Source of the DNA: Flavobacterium pallidum
GTDB lineage: Bacteria; Bacteroidota; Bacteroidia; Flavobacteriales; Flavobacteriaceae
Direction of reading: 5' to 3'
DNA length: 64,000 bases
Assembly: GCF_003097535.1 (NCBI RefSeq)
Contig: NZ_CP029187.1
Location: forward strand, 2,666,001 to 2,730,000
The translations under genes were made by a program, and so were the position numbers. The notes below the pieces were generated by a model, which saw only the letters and a list, made by a program, of their open reading frames with translations, searched no databases and was not told the DNA's origin. Below are positions 56,711 through 64,000 of this stretch, piece after piece. Numbering within the stretch: the first letter of the stretch is position 1; the number at the start of each line of letters is the position of its first letter.

Positions 56711-57193
56711 ATGTACGTTCCTTTTGAAAATTTACCGGATGAATCCCGAATCTGGATTTACCAGTCCAACCGCAAATTCACCGATGAAGAAGTGGCTGAA
56801 ATGGAAGTCTCACTTAAAGACTTTATCGAAAACTGGAGCGCACATGGCCACGGACTTGAAGCTTCTTATGAAATAAAGTACAATCGCTTTATTGTGATTG
56901 CTGTAAACCAGGAAAATCAGGGCGCTACGGGTTGCTCGATTGATGCTTCCGTGCAGTTCATACAATCGCTTGAAAAAAAGTATGAAGTGGATTTGCTCGA
57001 TAAAATGAACGTCACTTTTAAACTTGGCCAGCATTTTGCCCATAAATCACTTATCGATTTCAAGAAGATGGCCAAAGAGAAAGCCGTTTCAGGAAATACG
57101 ATCGTATTCAATAATCTGGTTAATAATATTGCGGAATATAAGGATTCCTGGGAAGTTCCTGCAGATGAAAGCTGGCATAGCCGCTTTTTTTAA
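56711..57193 (+). CDS. Conserved protein of unknown function (often mislabelled ABC transporter ATPase)
   Basis: The 160-aa protein starts YVPFENLPDESRIWIYQSNRKF, a pattern I associate with a family in Bacteroidota that databases call ABC transporter ATPase. It has no Walker A (GxxxxGK[ST]) or LSGG motif, so that name is not supported. There is no signal or helix, so it is cytoplasmic. A cysteine-containing GATGCSIDASVQFIQSLEKKYEVDLLDKMNV sits in the middle. It follows the CCG protein by 22 nt and may be cotranscribed. Confidence 0.75.
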   Translation: MYVPFENLPDESRIWIYQSNRKFTDEEVAEMEVSLKDFIENWSAHGHGLEASYEIKYNRFIVIAVNQENQGATGCSIDASVQFIQSLEKKYEVDLLDKMNVTFKLGQHFAHKSLIDFKKMAKEKAVSGNTIVFNNLVNNIAEYKDSWEVPADESWHSRFF

Positions 57194-57203
57194 AATTTCA
57201 AAA

Positions 57204-60200
57204 ATGCACCATTCTTTTTTACGGATTTTCATTTTCTTTTCGCTGGCTATTGGAGTGTGCAATTGTGCGTCGAAAAAGGAGGTGAATGCCAAGCCTGTTG
57301 TCAATACTATAGATACGATTCACGAATTTAAGCAAAATGAAATCGGTAAGTCAACCGTCAGCCGGAAGGAGAAATTTCCATTCCTGAAAGACTCTGATGG
57401 GGAAAGTAAATGGGTTGACAGTATCTATGGAAAAATGACTCTCGACGAAAAACTGGGCCAGCTTTTTATGATTTCGGCTTATTCCAATAAGGATTCTGTG
57501 CATTTCAATATGATTGACAGGATGATCCGCAACTACAAAATCGGCGGATTGATTTTCTTCCAGGGCGGTCCGGGAAGACAGGCCAGGCTGACGAACCGCT
57601 TTCAGTCAAAATCCAAAATCCCGTTATTTATAGCCATTGATGCCGAATGGGGTGTAAGCATGCGTCTTGATTCTACGTACCGGTTTCCATGGAATATGAC
57701 ACTCGGAGCGATTAAAGACAAGGAATTGATCCGTAAAGTCGGCACCCAAATGGGTAAGGAAAGCAAGCGTTTGGGCATCAATTTCAACTTTGCACCGGTA
57801 CTCGACATCAATACGAATCCAAAGAACCCGATCATCGGCTTTCGTTCGTTTGGTGAGGATAAAGTCAATGTCACTTCCTCTGCCATCGCGTTAATGAAAG
57901 GTGTTCAGGGCGAAAATGTATTTTCTACCGGGAAGCATTTCCCAGGTCATGGCGACACCGAAACAGATTCGCATTATTCGCTGCCTTTGGTGAATTTTAC
58001 AAAAGAAAGATTGGAGCAGGTCGAACTTTATCCATACAGGCAAATGTTTGACGAAGGGTTGGTTTCAGTGATGGTGGCACATCTCAATGTGCCGAGTTTA
58101 GAGCCGCGCGACAGTTATCCATCATCCATTTCATATAATGTCGTAACCGGTTTATTGCAGAAAGAAATGGGTTTCGACGGATTGATTTTTACCGATGCAT
58201 TGAACATGAAAGCCGCATCAAATTACAGAAAGCCCGGAGAGATTGATCTTGAAGCGTTTTTAGCCGGAAACGATATGCTGCTTTGCGCGGAAGATGTTCC
58301 GACAGCCATGGAGAAATTATGTGTAGCTTATCAGGATTCCCTTTTTTCGGAGGAAAGACTGGCCTATTCGGTTAAAAAAATCCTTAAATTCAAATACAAG
58401 GCGGGATTAAACCATTACAAACCGATTAACACTGCCAACATTTCAGCGGACATCAATCCATCGGAAAATACGGCATTGCAATATCAATTGTATGAAAATG
58501 CGATAACCGTGTTAAAAAATAAAGAAACGCTGCTTCCGATAAAAAGCATTGAAAAAACACGCATCGCGTACGTGAAATTGGGTGACGACAATAACACGTC
58601 ATTCGTTTCTACCTTAAAAAAATATACGGAAGTAACCGAAATTGCGGATGCCAATATTGATTCGCTGAACGTGAAGCTTAAGAATTTCGACTTGGTCATC
58701 GTCGGTTTCCACAAATCGGACAAGGCCTGGAAAAATCATGCTTTTTCAGAGACCGAAATCCAATGGGTAAACCAATTGGCGTTGCAAAACAAAGTCATAC
58801 TTGATGTTTTTACCAAACCATACTCCCTTTCGGCAATTCCTGATTTCTCTGAAATTGAAGGGCTTATCGTTTCTTACCAAAACTCGGATATTGCGCAGGA
58901 AGTTTCTGCCGAACTGATTTTTGGGGCTATCGATGCCAAGGGAAAACTGCCCGTTTCAATCAGCAATGATTTTAAGGTCAATTTTGGATTACCCACTGAA
59001 AAACTGGACCGACTTGGATTCACTGCGCCGGAAAACGTCGGGATGAACCCTAAAATACTCGCAAAAATAGACAGTATTGCACAAAAAGCAATCGATGGCA
59101 AAATGACTCCAGGAGCTCAGGTGCTGGTCGCACGGAAAGGCAAAGTGATCTATCAGAAATCCTTTGGATATCACAGTTATGACAACGTCAGGAAAGTGCA
59201 GAATTCAGATGTTTATGACCTGGCTTCACTTACGAAGATCCTTGCCACTTTGCCCAATGTCATGCAGGCTTATGACAAAGGGAAAGTGACGCTGGATACG
59301 AAATTGGGAGTAATGCTTCCGGTTTTTGCAAATACCGATAAAAAAGATATTGCGTTTAAGGAATTGCTTTCGCATTATGCGCGTTTTGAAGCGTGGATCC
59401 CGTTTTATAAGTCGACATTGGATTCCAATAAAATCCCGATGGAGAAATACTACAGGAAAGTCCCTGACGAGGTATTCTCAAAACAAGTTGCCGACAGCCT
59501 TTACATCCTGAAAGATTATAATGACACGATCATGAAAGCCATTGCGAATAGCAGGCTGCTTCCTAAAAAGGAATACAAATACAGTGATTTTACATTCCTT
59601 ATCCTGAAAGAATATTTGGAAAAAATTAATCATAAAACGCTTGATGTGCAGGCGTACGAGAATTTCTACAGGTTTTTAGGCGCTAATAATACATTGTTCA
59701 ATCCTTTGCAGAAATTCGTAAAAACGGACATTCCCCCTACGGAAGTTGATAAATATTTCCGCCATCAGGTACTGCAGGGCTATGTACATGATATGGCTGC
59801 TGCGATGGAAGGTGGTGTGGCAGGCCATGCCGGACTTTTTTCAAATGCGATGGATGTGGCAAAAATAATGCAGATGTATTTGCAAAAAGGGCATTATGGC
59901 GGACATACTTACTTCAGCGAAAAGACGTTCAATGAATTCAATACCTGCTACTTTTGTGCCGAAGGAAACCGTCGCGCTTTAGGTTTTGATAAGCAACAAT
60001 TGCCCGGAACACAAGGCCCGACTTGTGGCTGCGTATCTGCTTCAAGTTTTGGGCACACAGGATTTACAGGAACTTATGCATGGGCAGATCCTGAAACCGA
60101 GATTGTCTACATTTTCCTCTCAAACCGAACTTACCCTGATGCCTCAGCGCCTAATGCGCTTTCTAAAAATAATATAAGGGAAGACATTCAGAAAGTGATA

Positions 60201-60221
60201 CAGGAGGCCATCATAAAATAA
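57204..60221 (+). CDS. Glycoside hydrolase family 3 (NagZ-like) fused to a class C beta-lactamase-like domain
   Basis: From ATG 57204 it encodes 1005 aa with a lipoprotein signal (FFSLAIGVCNC, C21). The GH3 N-terminal domain has K244-H245 in TGKHFPGHGDTETDSHY and the nucleophile D331 in IFTDALNMKA, both as in NagZ-type beta-N-acetylglucosaminidases. The middle section matches the GH3 C-terminal domain. The last about 370 residues are a serine beta-lactamase/penicillin-binding-like domain with S675-LTK-678 in DLASLTKIL, YSDFTF (YxN-like) and HTGFTGT (KTG-like). It likely works on peptidoglycan fragments. An in-frame extension to 57024 would overlap the previous gene and is rejected. Confidence 0.85.
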   Translation: MHHSFLRIFIFFSLAIGVCNCASKKEVNAKPVVNTIDTIHEFKQNEIGKSTVSRKEKFPFLKDSDGESKWVDSIYGKMTLDEKLGQLFMISAYSNKDSVHFNMIDRMIRNYKIGGLIFFQGGPGRQARLTNRFQSKSKIPLFIAIDAEWGVSMRLDSTYRFPWNMTLGAIKDKELIRKVGTQMGKESKRLGINFNFAPVLDINTNPKNPIIGFRSFGEDKVNVTSSAIALMKGVQGENVFSTGKHFPGHGDTETDSHYSLPLVNFTKERLEQVELYPYRQMFDEGLVSVMVAHLNVPSLEPRDSYPSSISYNVVTGLLQKEMGFDGLIFTDALNMKAASNYRKPGEIDLEAFLAGNDMLLCAEDVPTAMEKLCVAYQDSLFSEERLAYSVKKILKFKYKAGLNHYKPINTANISADINPSENTALQYQLYENAITVLKNKETLLPIKSIEKTRIAYVKLGDDNNTSFVSTLKKYTEVTEIADANIDSLNVKLKNFDLVIVGFHKSDKAWKNHAFSETEIQWVNQLALQNKVILDVFTKPYSLSAIPDFSEIEGLIVSYQNSDIAQEVSAELIFGAIDAKGKLPVSISNDFKVNFGLPTEKLDRLGFTAPENVGMNPKILAKIDSIAQKAIDGKMTPGAQVLVARKGKVIYQKSFGYHSYDNVRKVQNSDVYDLASLTKILATLPNVMQAYDKGKVTLDTKLGVMLPVFANTDKKDIAFKELLSHYARFEAWIPFYKSTLDSNKIPMEKYYRKVPDEVFSKQVADSLYILKDYNDTIMKAIANSRLLPKKEYKYSDFTFLILKEYLEKINHKTLDVQAYENFYRFLGANNTLFNPLQKFVKTDIPPTEVDKYFRHQVLQGYVHDMAAAMEGGVAGHAGLFSNAMDVAKIMQMYLQKGHYGGHTYFSEKTFNEFNTCYFCAEGNRRALGFDKQQLPGTQGPTCGCVSASSFGHTGFTGTYAWADPETEIVYIFLSNRTYPDASAPNALSKNNIREDIQKVIQEAIIK

Positions 60222-60243
60222 ACCGTATTTACCAGCATAATTG

Positions 60244-60271
60244 AAAACCAATCTCAACGATTGGTTTTTTT
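60244..60271 (+). terminator. Terminator after the GH3 fusion gene
   Basis: AAAACCAATC (60244-60253) pairs with GATTGGTTTT (60259-60268), followed by TTT. It is 22 nt after the stop. Confidence 0.8.
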
Positions 60272-60305
60272 GTTTATTAAAATAACTATTTGTGATTTTA
60301 TTTTA

Positions 60306-60313
60306 TAATTTTG
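60306..60313 (+). promoter_or_regulatory. Candidate -7 box
   Basis: TAATTTTG matches TAnnTTTG, 34 nt before the next start codon. The upstream TTG is at an unusual distance (13 nt). Confidence 0.35.
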
Positions 60314-60347
60314 TTCGTATTTAGAGAATTAATTTAATCTTTATAAA

Positions 60348-61490
60348 ATGAAAAAAATAAAATCTGTAGTATGGCTTGCATTCATTTGTGTGCCAGCATT
60401 GGGACAAGTTGGGATTAATACGACAAATCCTAAAGCCACATTAGACGTTCAGGTTGAAAATCCGGCTTCTCCTACAAATGAAGACGGTTTCCTGATCCCT
60501 AAGGTTTCAAATTTCGCGGTGTCATCACCAGTATCTAAAGGCCTGATGGTTTATCTTGAGGATACTGAGAACAACAACACACAGCCTGACGGCTTTTACT
60601 TTTGGACGGGCTCGAAATGGGATTCCTTTTCAGGATGGAAGCTCGATGGCAATACCGGAACAACAGCACCTACTGTGCCTATAGGCGTTTCCGCGGATAA
60701 ACATTTCATCGGAACTACTGATGCGGTAGATTTTGCTTTTGCAACAAATGGCCTGGAAAGAATGCGGATCAGCAGTTCCGGAAATATTGGTATAGGAAAA
60801 AACAATCCGACCAAAAGATTGGATATAGATGCCAATAATGATTTTATCCGTATTGAAAAGCTGGCTTCCAAAAATACCAGTTTAAAGACTTACTATGCAG
60901 TTGTCGACGCTGGTACGGGTGAAATCGGAATGTCGCAAGTTGAGAATGTTGCAGGGCAAATCATGCGCATAGGAATAGACGACGGCATTACCTACAGTTC
61001 AACAGAAAAAGCATTGCGATTTAAAGACAACAATGACGCTACAGAAATGGGTTCCGTAAACTTCATCAATTCCATCACAGGCAGCAGTTTTACTGAAGGA
61101 GGATCCGCCTCAACTGACAAAGACCTGATTAACCTTCCTGCCGGAACGTATCGTGTGACACTTAAAGTGAACTACATTTCGGATGCGGGATCTATTTTGC
61201 AGATAGGGACCTCAAACAGCCTGTCATTTAAAATAATCTTAAACAATGCAGAGTATTCCAAGCATTATACCTCATTCATTACTACAGGTATTTTGGGCAT
61301 TGGATTGCTGTCGGGTGGCAGTGTCAATGAATTCGTCATCACTGATTACATCCAATTGTCCTCGGCATCATCATTATATTTTGCCACAAAGAGGGAAGCC
61401 GGTACGCAAAATTATTCGATTTATGAAAAGGAAACCATCAGTGGCACAAATTCTTACCGTTCGATAATTATGGTGGAGCGGCTCAGATAG
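60348..61490 (+). CDS. Secreted hypothetical protein, structural or adhesin-like
   Basis: The 380-aa protein has a signal peptide (1-20, PALGQ) followed by VGINTTNPKATLDVQ, a motif that begins many secreted Bacteroidota proteins with phage-tail-fibre-like or structural repeats. The body is rich in Thr, Ser, Asn and Gly with beta character (DGFYFWTGSKWDSFSG, NGLERMRISSSGNIGIGKNNP). I see no T9SS sorting domain at the C-terminus. The role is unknown; adhesion is a guess. It is monocistronic. Confidence 0.65.
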   Translation: MKKIKSVVWLAFICVPALGQVGINTTNPKATLDVQVENPASPTNEDGFLIPKVSNFAVSSPVSKGLMVYLEDTENNNTQPDGFYFWTGSKWDSFSGWKLDGNTGTTAPTVPIGVSADKHFIGTTDAVDFAFATNGLERMRISSSGNIGIGKNNPTKRLDIDANNDFIRIEKLASKNTSLKTYYAVVDAGTGEIGMSQVENVAGQIMRIGIDDGITYSSTEKALRFKDNNDATEMGSVNFINSITGSSFTEGGSASTDKDLINLPAGTYRVTLKVNYISDAGSILQIGTSNSLSFKIILNNAEYSKHYTSFITTGILGIGLLSGGSVNEFVITDYIQLSSASSLYFATKREAGTQNYSIYEKETISGTNSYRSIIMVERLR

Positions 61491-61557
61491 TTTTTTAACG
61501 CAAAACTTCCGAAGGCAACCGGCTTTTTTCTTACATTCGTTACACTAAAACCAAAAA

Positions 61558-62694
61558 ATGAAAATTGCTATTGTCTGTTACCCAACATTTGGCGGAAGTG
61601 GCGTTGTTGCTACAGAACTTGGCCTTGAGCTTGCCCGTCGGGGGCATGAAATCCACTTTATCACCTATCGTCAGCCTGTGCGCCTGGCATTGCTGAACTC
61701 GAACATCCATTACCACGAAGTCAACGTTCCGGAATATCCATTATTCCATTATCAGCCCTATGAGCTGGCGCTTTCGAGCAAACTCGTCGATATGGTAAAA
61801 CTGTATAACATTGAATTATTGCACGTGCATTATGCTATTCCACATGCCTATGCAGGCTACATGGCCAAGCAAATGCTTAAAAGCGAAGGCATCAAAATCC
61901 CGATGGTCACTACGTTGCATGGTACGGACATCACGTTGGTCGGGAACCATCCGTTTTACAAGCCGGCGGTGACTTTCAGCATCAATAAATCAGATATCGT
62001 GACTTCGGTTTCACAAAGCCTGAAGGACGATACGTATAATTTATTCAATATAAAAAAGGAAATTCACGTGATTCCGAATTTCATCGAGCTTGATAAAAAC
62101 CTTGACGATTCGAGCATTCCCTGTCATAGGTCTGTTATGGCAAAGCCTGAAGAACGCATCATCACGCACATCAGCAATTTCAGGAAAGTAAAAAGGATTC
62201 CGGATGTAATCCATATTTTTTACAAAATCCAGCAAAAAATTCCCGCCAGGCTCATGATGGTAGGAGATGGTCCGGAAAAAATAAAAGCAGAACAGCTGTG
62301 CGCCAAACTCGGTATCAGTGATAGGGTGATTTTTTTCGGCAACAGCAACGAAATTGATCGGATCCTGAGCTATACCGATTTGTTCCTGCTGCCATCCGAG
62401 ACCGAAAGTTTCGGGCTTGCCGCATTGGAAGCGATGGCTTGGAGCGTACCAGTAATTTCGAGTAATTCGGGTGGATTGCCCGAAGTAAATTTCGATGGAA
62501 TTTCAGGGTTTTTAAGCGATGTAGGCGATACGGATGCCATGGCTGAAAATGCTATCAAAATATTATCGGATGACGCTGCGTTATCATCGTTTAAAAAGAA
62601 TGCGCTTGAGGTGGCAAAGCAATTCGATATCAAGAATATCCTTCCGTTGTATGAAGCGCTTTACCATCAGGCATTATCTAAAATTACATTATGA
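61558..62694 (+). CDS. bshA: N-acetyl-alpha-D-glucosaminyl L-malate synthase
   Basis: The 378-aa GT4 glycosyltransferase makes GlcNAc-malate from UDP-GlcNAc and L-malate, the first step of bacillithiol synthesis. It shows the BshA start KIAIVCYPTFGGSGVVATELGLELARRGH, HVHYAIPHAYAGYMAKQML and the C-terminal sugar-nucleotide site LPSETESFGLAALEAMAWSVPVISSNSGGLPE (EX7E motif). The later pathway enzymes are not in the window. Its stop overlaps the next start (ATGA). Confidence 0.9.
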   Translation: MKIAIVCYPTFGGSGVVATELGLELARRGHEIHFITYRQPVRLALLNSNIHYHEVNVPEYPLFHYQPYELALSSKLVDMVKLYNIELLHVHYAIPHAYAGYMAKQMLKSEGIKIPMVTTLHGTDITLVGNHPFYKPAVTFSINKSDIVTSVSQSLKDDTYNLFNIKKEIHVIPNFIELDKNLDDSSIPCHRSVMAKPEERIITHISNFRKVKRIPDVIHIFYKIQQKIPARLMMVGDGPEKIKAEQLCAKLGISDRVIFFGNSNEIDRILSYTDLFLLPSETESFGLAALEAMAWSVPVISSNSGGLPEVNFDGISGFLSDVGDTDAMAENAIKILSDDAALSSFKKNALEVAKQFDIKNILPLYEALYHQALSKITL

Positions 62695-63116
62695 AAAAAA
62701 TTGGATTACTTTTGATGGCCTTGGTGCTTTTTTCGTGCAAAACGACTAAAACTAGCGGAACGTCGCCATTATATGAAGTGCTTGCGGAAAGGAGTACGGG
62801 TGGTGCACAGATTAAGTTTTATGAAATCATTTCAGAGCCGAATGAATTCAAAATGATTAAAAATGATCCGGCATTAAAGAAAAAAATAAAACCGACAGAT
62901 ATCGATACGTCAAATTTTGTGATTCTAAGTGCAGGGGAGAAAAATACAGGCGGCTACAGTATCGGTATCGAGAAGATTGAAGAAACGGCAAACAACATCA
63001 TCGTTACGATCAAGGAAGAAGGACCGAAGCCGGGTGAAATGGTGACAGAATCACTGACGACGCCATTTACAATCATAAAAATAAATTCAAAAAAGGAAAT
63101 CATTTTCAACGATTAA
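62691..63116 (+). CDS. PrcB-like lipoprotein
   Basis: The 141-aa protein has a lipoprotein signal with FSC and C16. The mature part contains FVILSAGEKNTGGYSIGIEKIEE, the pattern of the PrcB C-terminal domain (TGGY followed by a strand), and ends in KINSKKEIIFND. In oral spirochaetes PrcB supports the protease dentilisin; the role in Bacteroidota is not known. Its start overlaps bshA by 4 nt, but a functional tie to bacillithiol is not evident. It is followed by a strong terminator. Confidence 0.75.
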   Translation: MKKIGLLLMALVLFSCKTTKTSGTSPLYEVLAERSTGGAQIKFYEIISEPNEFKMIKNDPALKKKIKPTDIDTSNFVILSAGEKNTGGYSIGIEKIEETANNIIVTIKEEGPKPGEMVTESLTTPFTIIKINSKKEIIFND

Positions 63117-63133
63117 ATAAAACCATTAAATAA

Positions 63134-63162
63134 AAAATCCCGCCTGTTGAGCGGGATTTTTC
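63134..63162. terminator. Bidirectional terminator
   Basis: AAAAATCCCGC (63134-63144) pairs with GCGGGATTTTT (63152-63162). It separates the converging PrcB-like and outer-membrane barrel genes. Confidence 0.9.
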
Positions 63163-63168
63163 TGTTAT

Positions 63169-63663
63169 TTAGAACCTGTATCTCAGGCCAAGTGCAATAT
63201 CCGGACCGAAATCATCATCCCTGAATTCGTCACCAAAATATAATTCTGGTCGGATGTCAAGGGAAATCTGCAAAGGAATATCAAAATTGTACTCAATTCC
63301 AATGTCTCCGGCAGCCAGAAGGAACGTTCCGCTGTCGTCGTATCCCGGAGGCGCTTTGTCAATGCTGTAGCTTCCGATACCTCCACCAACTCCTGCAAAC
63401 CAATAAAATCCGGCATCGATATTCCAAAACCACTGGTAAACACCTACAAGTTTGTAAGCATCATAGTTTTTGTTATCACGCCATCCTAAATCCAGCTCCA
63501 GGCGGTTGTTCCCTGAAAAACGATGCTGATAAGAAAGTTCCCCACCAAAACCGTCATTGTCTCCCAAACGCAATCCCAGGGCATTTTTTGAAACCTCCTG
63601 AGCTTCAGCGCTGAATGCCAAACCGAGTAGCATTACAGCAGATAAAATCAATTTTTTCATCAT
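63169..63663 (-). CDS. Small outer-membrane beta-barrel protein
   Basis: The 164-aa protein has a signal peptide (1-22, AFSAEAQ) and about eight amphipathic strands with alternating hydrophobic and polar residues (GGELSYQHRF, RLELDLGWRD, YKLVGVYQWFWNI, FYWFAGVGGGIGSY, GDIGIEYNFDI, LQISLDIRPELYFG). It ends LGLRYRF, with the aromatic C-terminus typical of barrels inserted by BamA. The function is unknown. Either of two adjacent ATGs (63663 and 63660) can start it. Confidence 0.8.
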   Translation of the reverse strand: MMKKLILSAVMLLGLAFSAEAQEVSKNALGLRLGDNDGFGGELSYQHRFSGNNRLELDLGWRDNKNYDAYKLVGVYQWFWNIDAGFYWFAGVGGGIGSYSIDKAPPGYDDSGTFLLAAGDIGIEYNFDIPLQISLDIRPELYFGDEFRDDDFGPDIALGLRYRF

Positions 63664-63788
63664 AATTGTTTTTAAAGGTTAGTTTTTTGAATTACTGATA
63701 TTTATAGTATCAATTAATTTATTCCAAAAGTAGACCTTAACTGCCTTACGTTTGTTATGAAATTTCCTCTTAAATTTTATAAATAAAA

Positions 63789-63812
63789 AAGGCTGCCTAA
63801 ATTGACAGCCTT
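63789..63812 (-). terminator. Terminator of the partial gene at the right edge
   Basis: On minus AAGGCTG pairs with CAGCCTT, followed by TTTTTATTT. It is about 22 nt after the stop at 63834. Confidence 0.75.
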
Positions 63813-63833
63813 AATGGAATCGATATTTTATCC

Positions 63834-64000
63834 TTAATTTGTCGTATTCTGCATTACGTGATAATCATCCAATACTTCTGTCTGGCTTTGGCTTCCTGAA
63901 GATGGGAAAGGGAATTGGATATTGAGCAGGGACAAATCCACCAGGTGATAACTGATATTGGTATTTGCATGCACCATCCCGATGCCTTCTGCATAATATT
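63834..64000 (-). CDS. C-terminal end of an unidentified protein (5' end outside the window)
   Basis: On minus the frame is open from the window edge to TAA at 63836-63834. The 54 visible residues begin YYAEGIGMVHANTNISY and end DYHVMQNTTN. The pattern YYAEGIGMVHxN is reminiscent of C-terminal ends of secreted or lipoprotein Bacteroidota proteins, but I cannot name the family. It is followed by a terminator, so it is the last gene of its operon. Confidence 0.6.
   Translation of the reverse strand, partial: YYAEGIGMVHANTNISYHLVDLSLLNIQFPFPSSGSQSQTEVLDDYHVMQNTTN

Noticed and set aside
57024..57203. Upstream extension of the GH3 fusion gene
   Set aside because: It would overlap the preceding gene for 170 nt and has no signal peptide. 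The ATG at 57204 gives a lipoprotein signal.

Overview
The window comes from a chromosome of the Bacteroidota, most likely the family Flavobacteriaceae (Flavobacterium-like). The evidence is a set of family-typical genes: BatA/VWA protein, BshA for bacillithiol, divergent tsaD and tamB, an LptD-like protein, a GH3/beta-lactamase fusion, the head-GIN domain protein and PrcB-like lipoprotein, and a stranded piece of a type IX secretion sorting domain. Bacteroidota-type promoters (TTG, then about 20 nt, then TAnnTTTG) lie in front of the tRNA genes, and most genes lack a Shine-Dalgarno sequence. The DNA is moderately AT-rich and mostly core housekeeping sequence. I see no prophage, integrase, transposase, CRISPR array or rRNA operon.

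Layout. 1-5035: the end of an MBL-fold hydrolase, a small membrane-anchored protein, then a tightly overlapping minus-strand operon (BatA/VWA protein, degenerate dihydroorotase-like protein, DUF4870-like membrane protein, carboxylesterase). 5036-5474: a 21-bp tandem-repeat element bounded by imperfect inverted repeats. 5475-12606: lactonase, prfB with its programmed +1 frameshift, threonine aldolase, YbaB/EbfC, a prolyl oligopeptidase lipoprotein and a cysteine synthase-like enzyme. 12724-15542: a four-gene ECF sigma operon (sigma, anti-sigma, two secreted repeat proteins), preceded by a palindromic ~43-bp repeat array. 15898-26138: yebC, tail-specific protease, gcvT, nnrD, a possible small transcript, a lipoprotein, DUF421, a RimB-RimK fusion and clpC. 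26398-32464: gyrA, TPR protein, NlpC/P60 peptidase and thiolase. 32479-33716: pseudogene fragment, tRNA-Ser(GCU), tRNA-Pro(UGG), a repeat-rich non-coding stretch and tRNA-Arg(UCU). 33818-39660: D-Ala-D-Ala dipeptidase and a compact minus-strand operon led by tsaD and rsmE. 39889-45066: a giant TamB with an unusual N-terminal membrane module. 45249-48807: pfkA, gap, an N-acetylglucosamine kinase-like gene and ridA. 48950-57193: lptD, amidase, MCE/MlaD protein, an iron-sulfur oxidoreductase pair with a HAD gene between the two halves, and an uncharacterised protein. 57204-64000: GH3/beta-lactamase fusion, a secreted protein, bshA, PrcB-like lipoprotein, an outer-membrane barrel and the 3' end of one more gene.

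Functional themes are the cell envelope (LptD, TamB, MlaD, amidase, NagZ/beta-lactamase fusion, dipeptidase, NlpC/P60), translation (prfB, tsaD, rsmE, three tRNAs), glycolysis (pfkA, gap), proteostasis (clpC, Prc-type protease) and envelope-stress-like sigma signalling. The most unusual material is non-coding: a dispersed hairpin repeat whose three copies keep the stem while changing its sequence, and several local repeat arrays. Among the proteins, the extra six-helix module on TamB and the dihydroorotase relative without metal ligands stand out.
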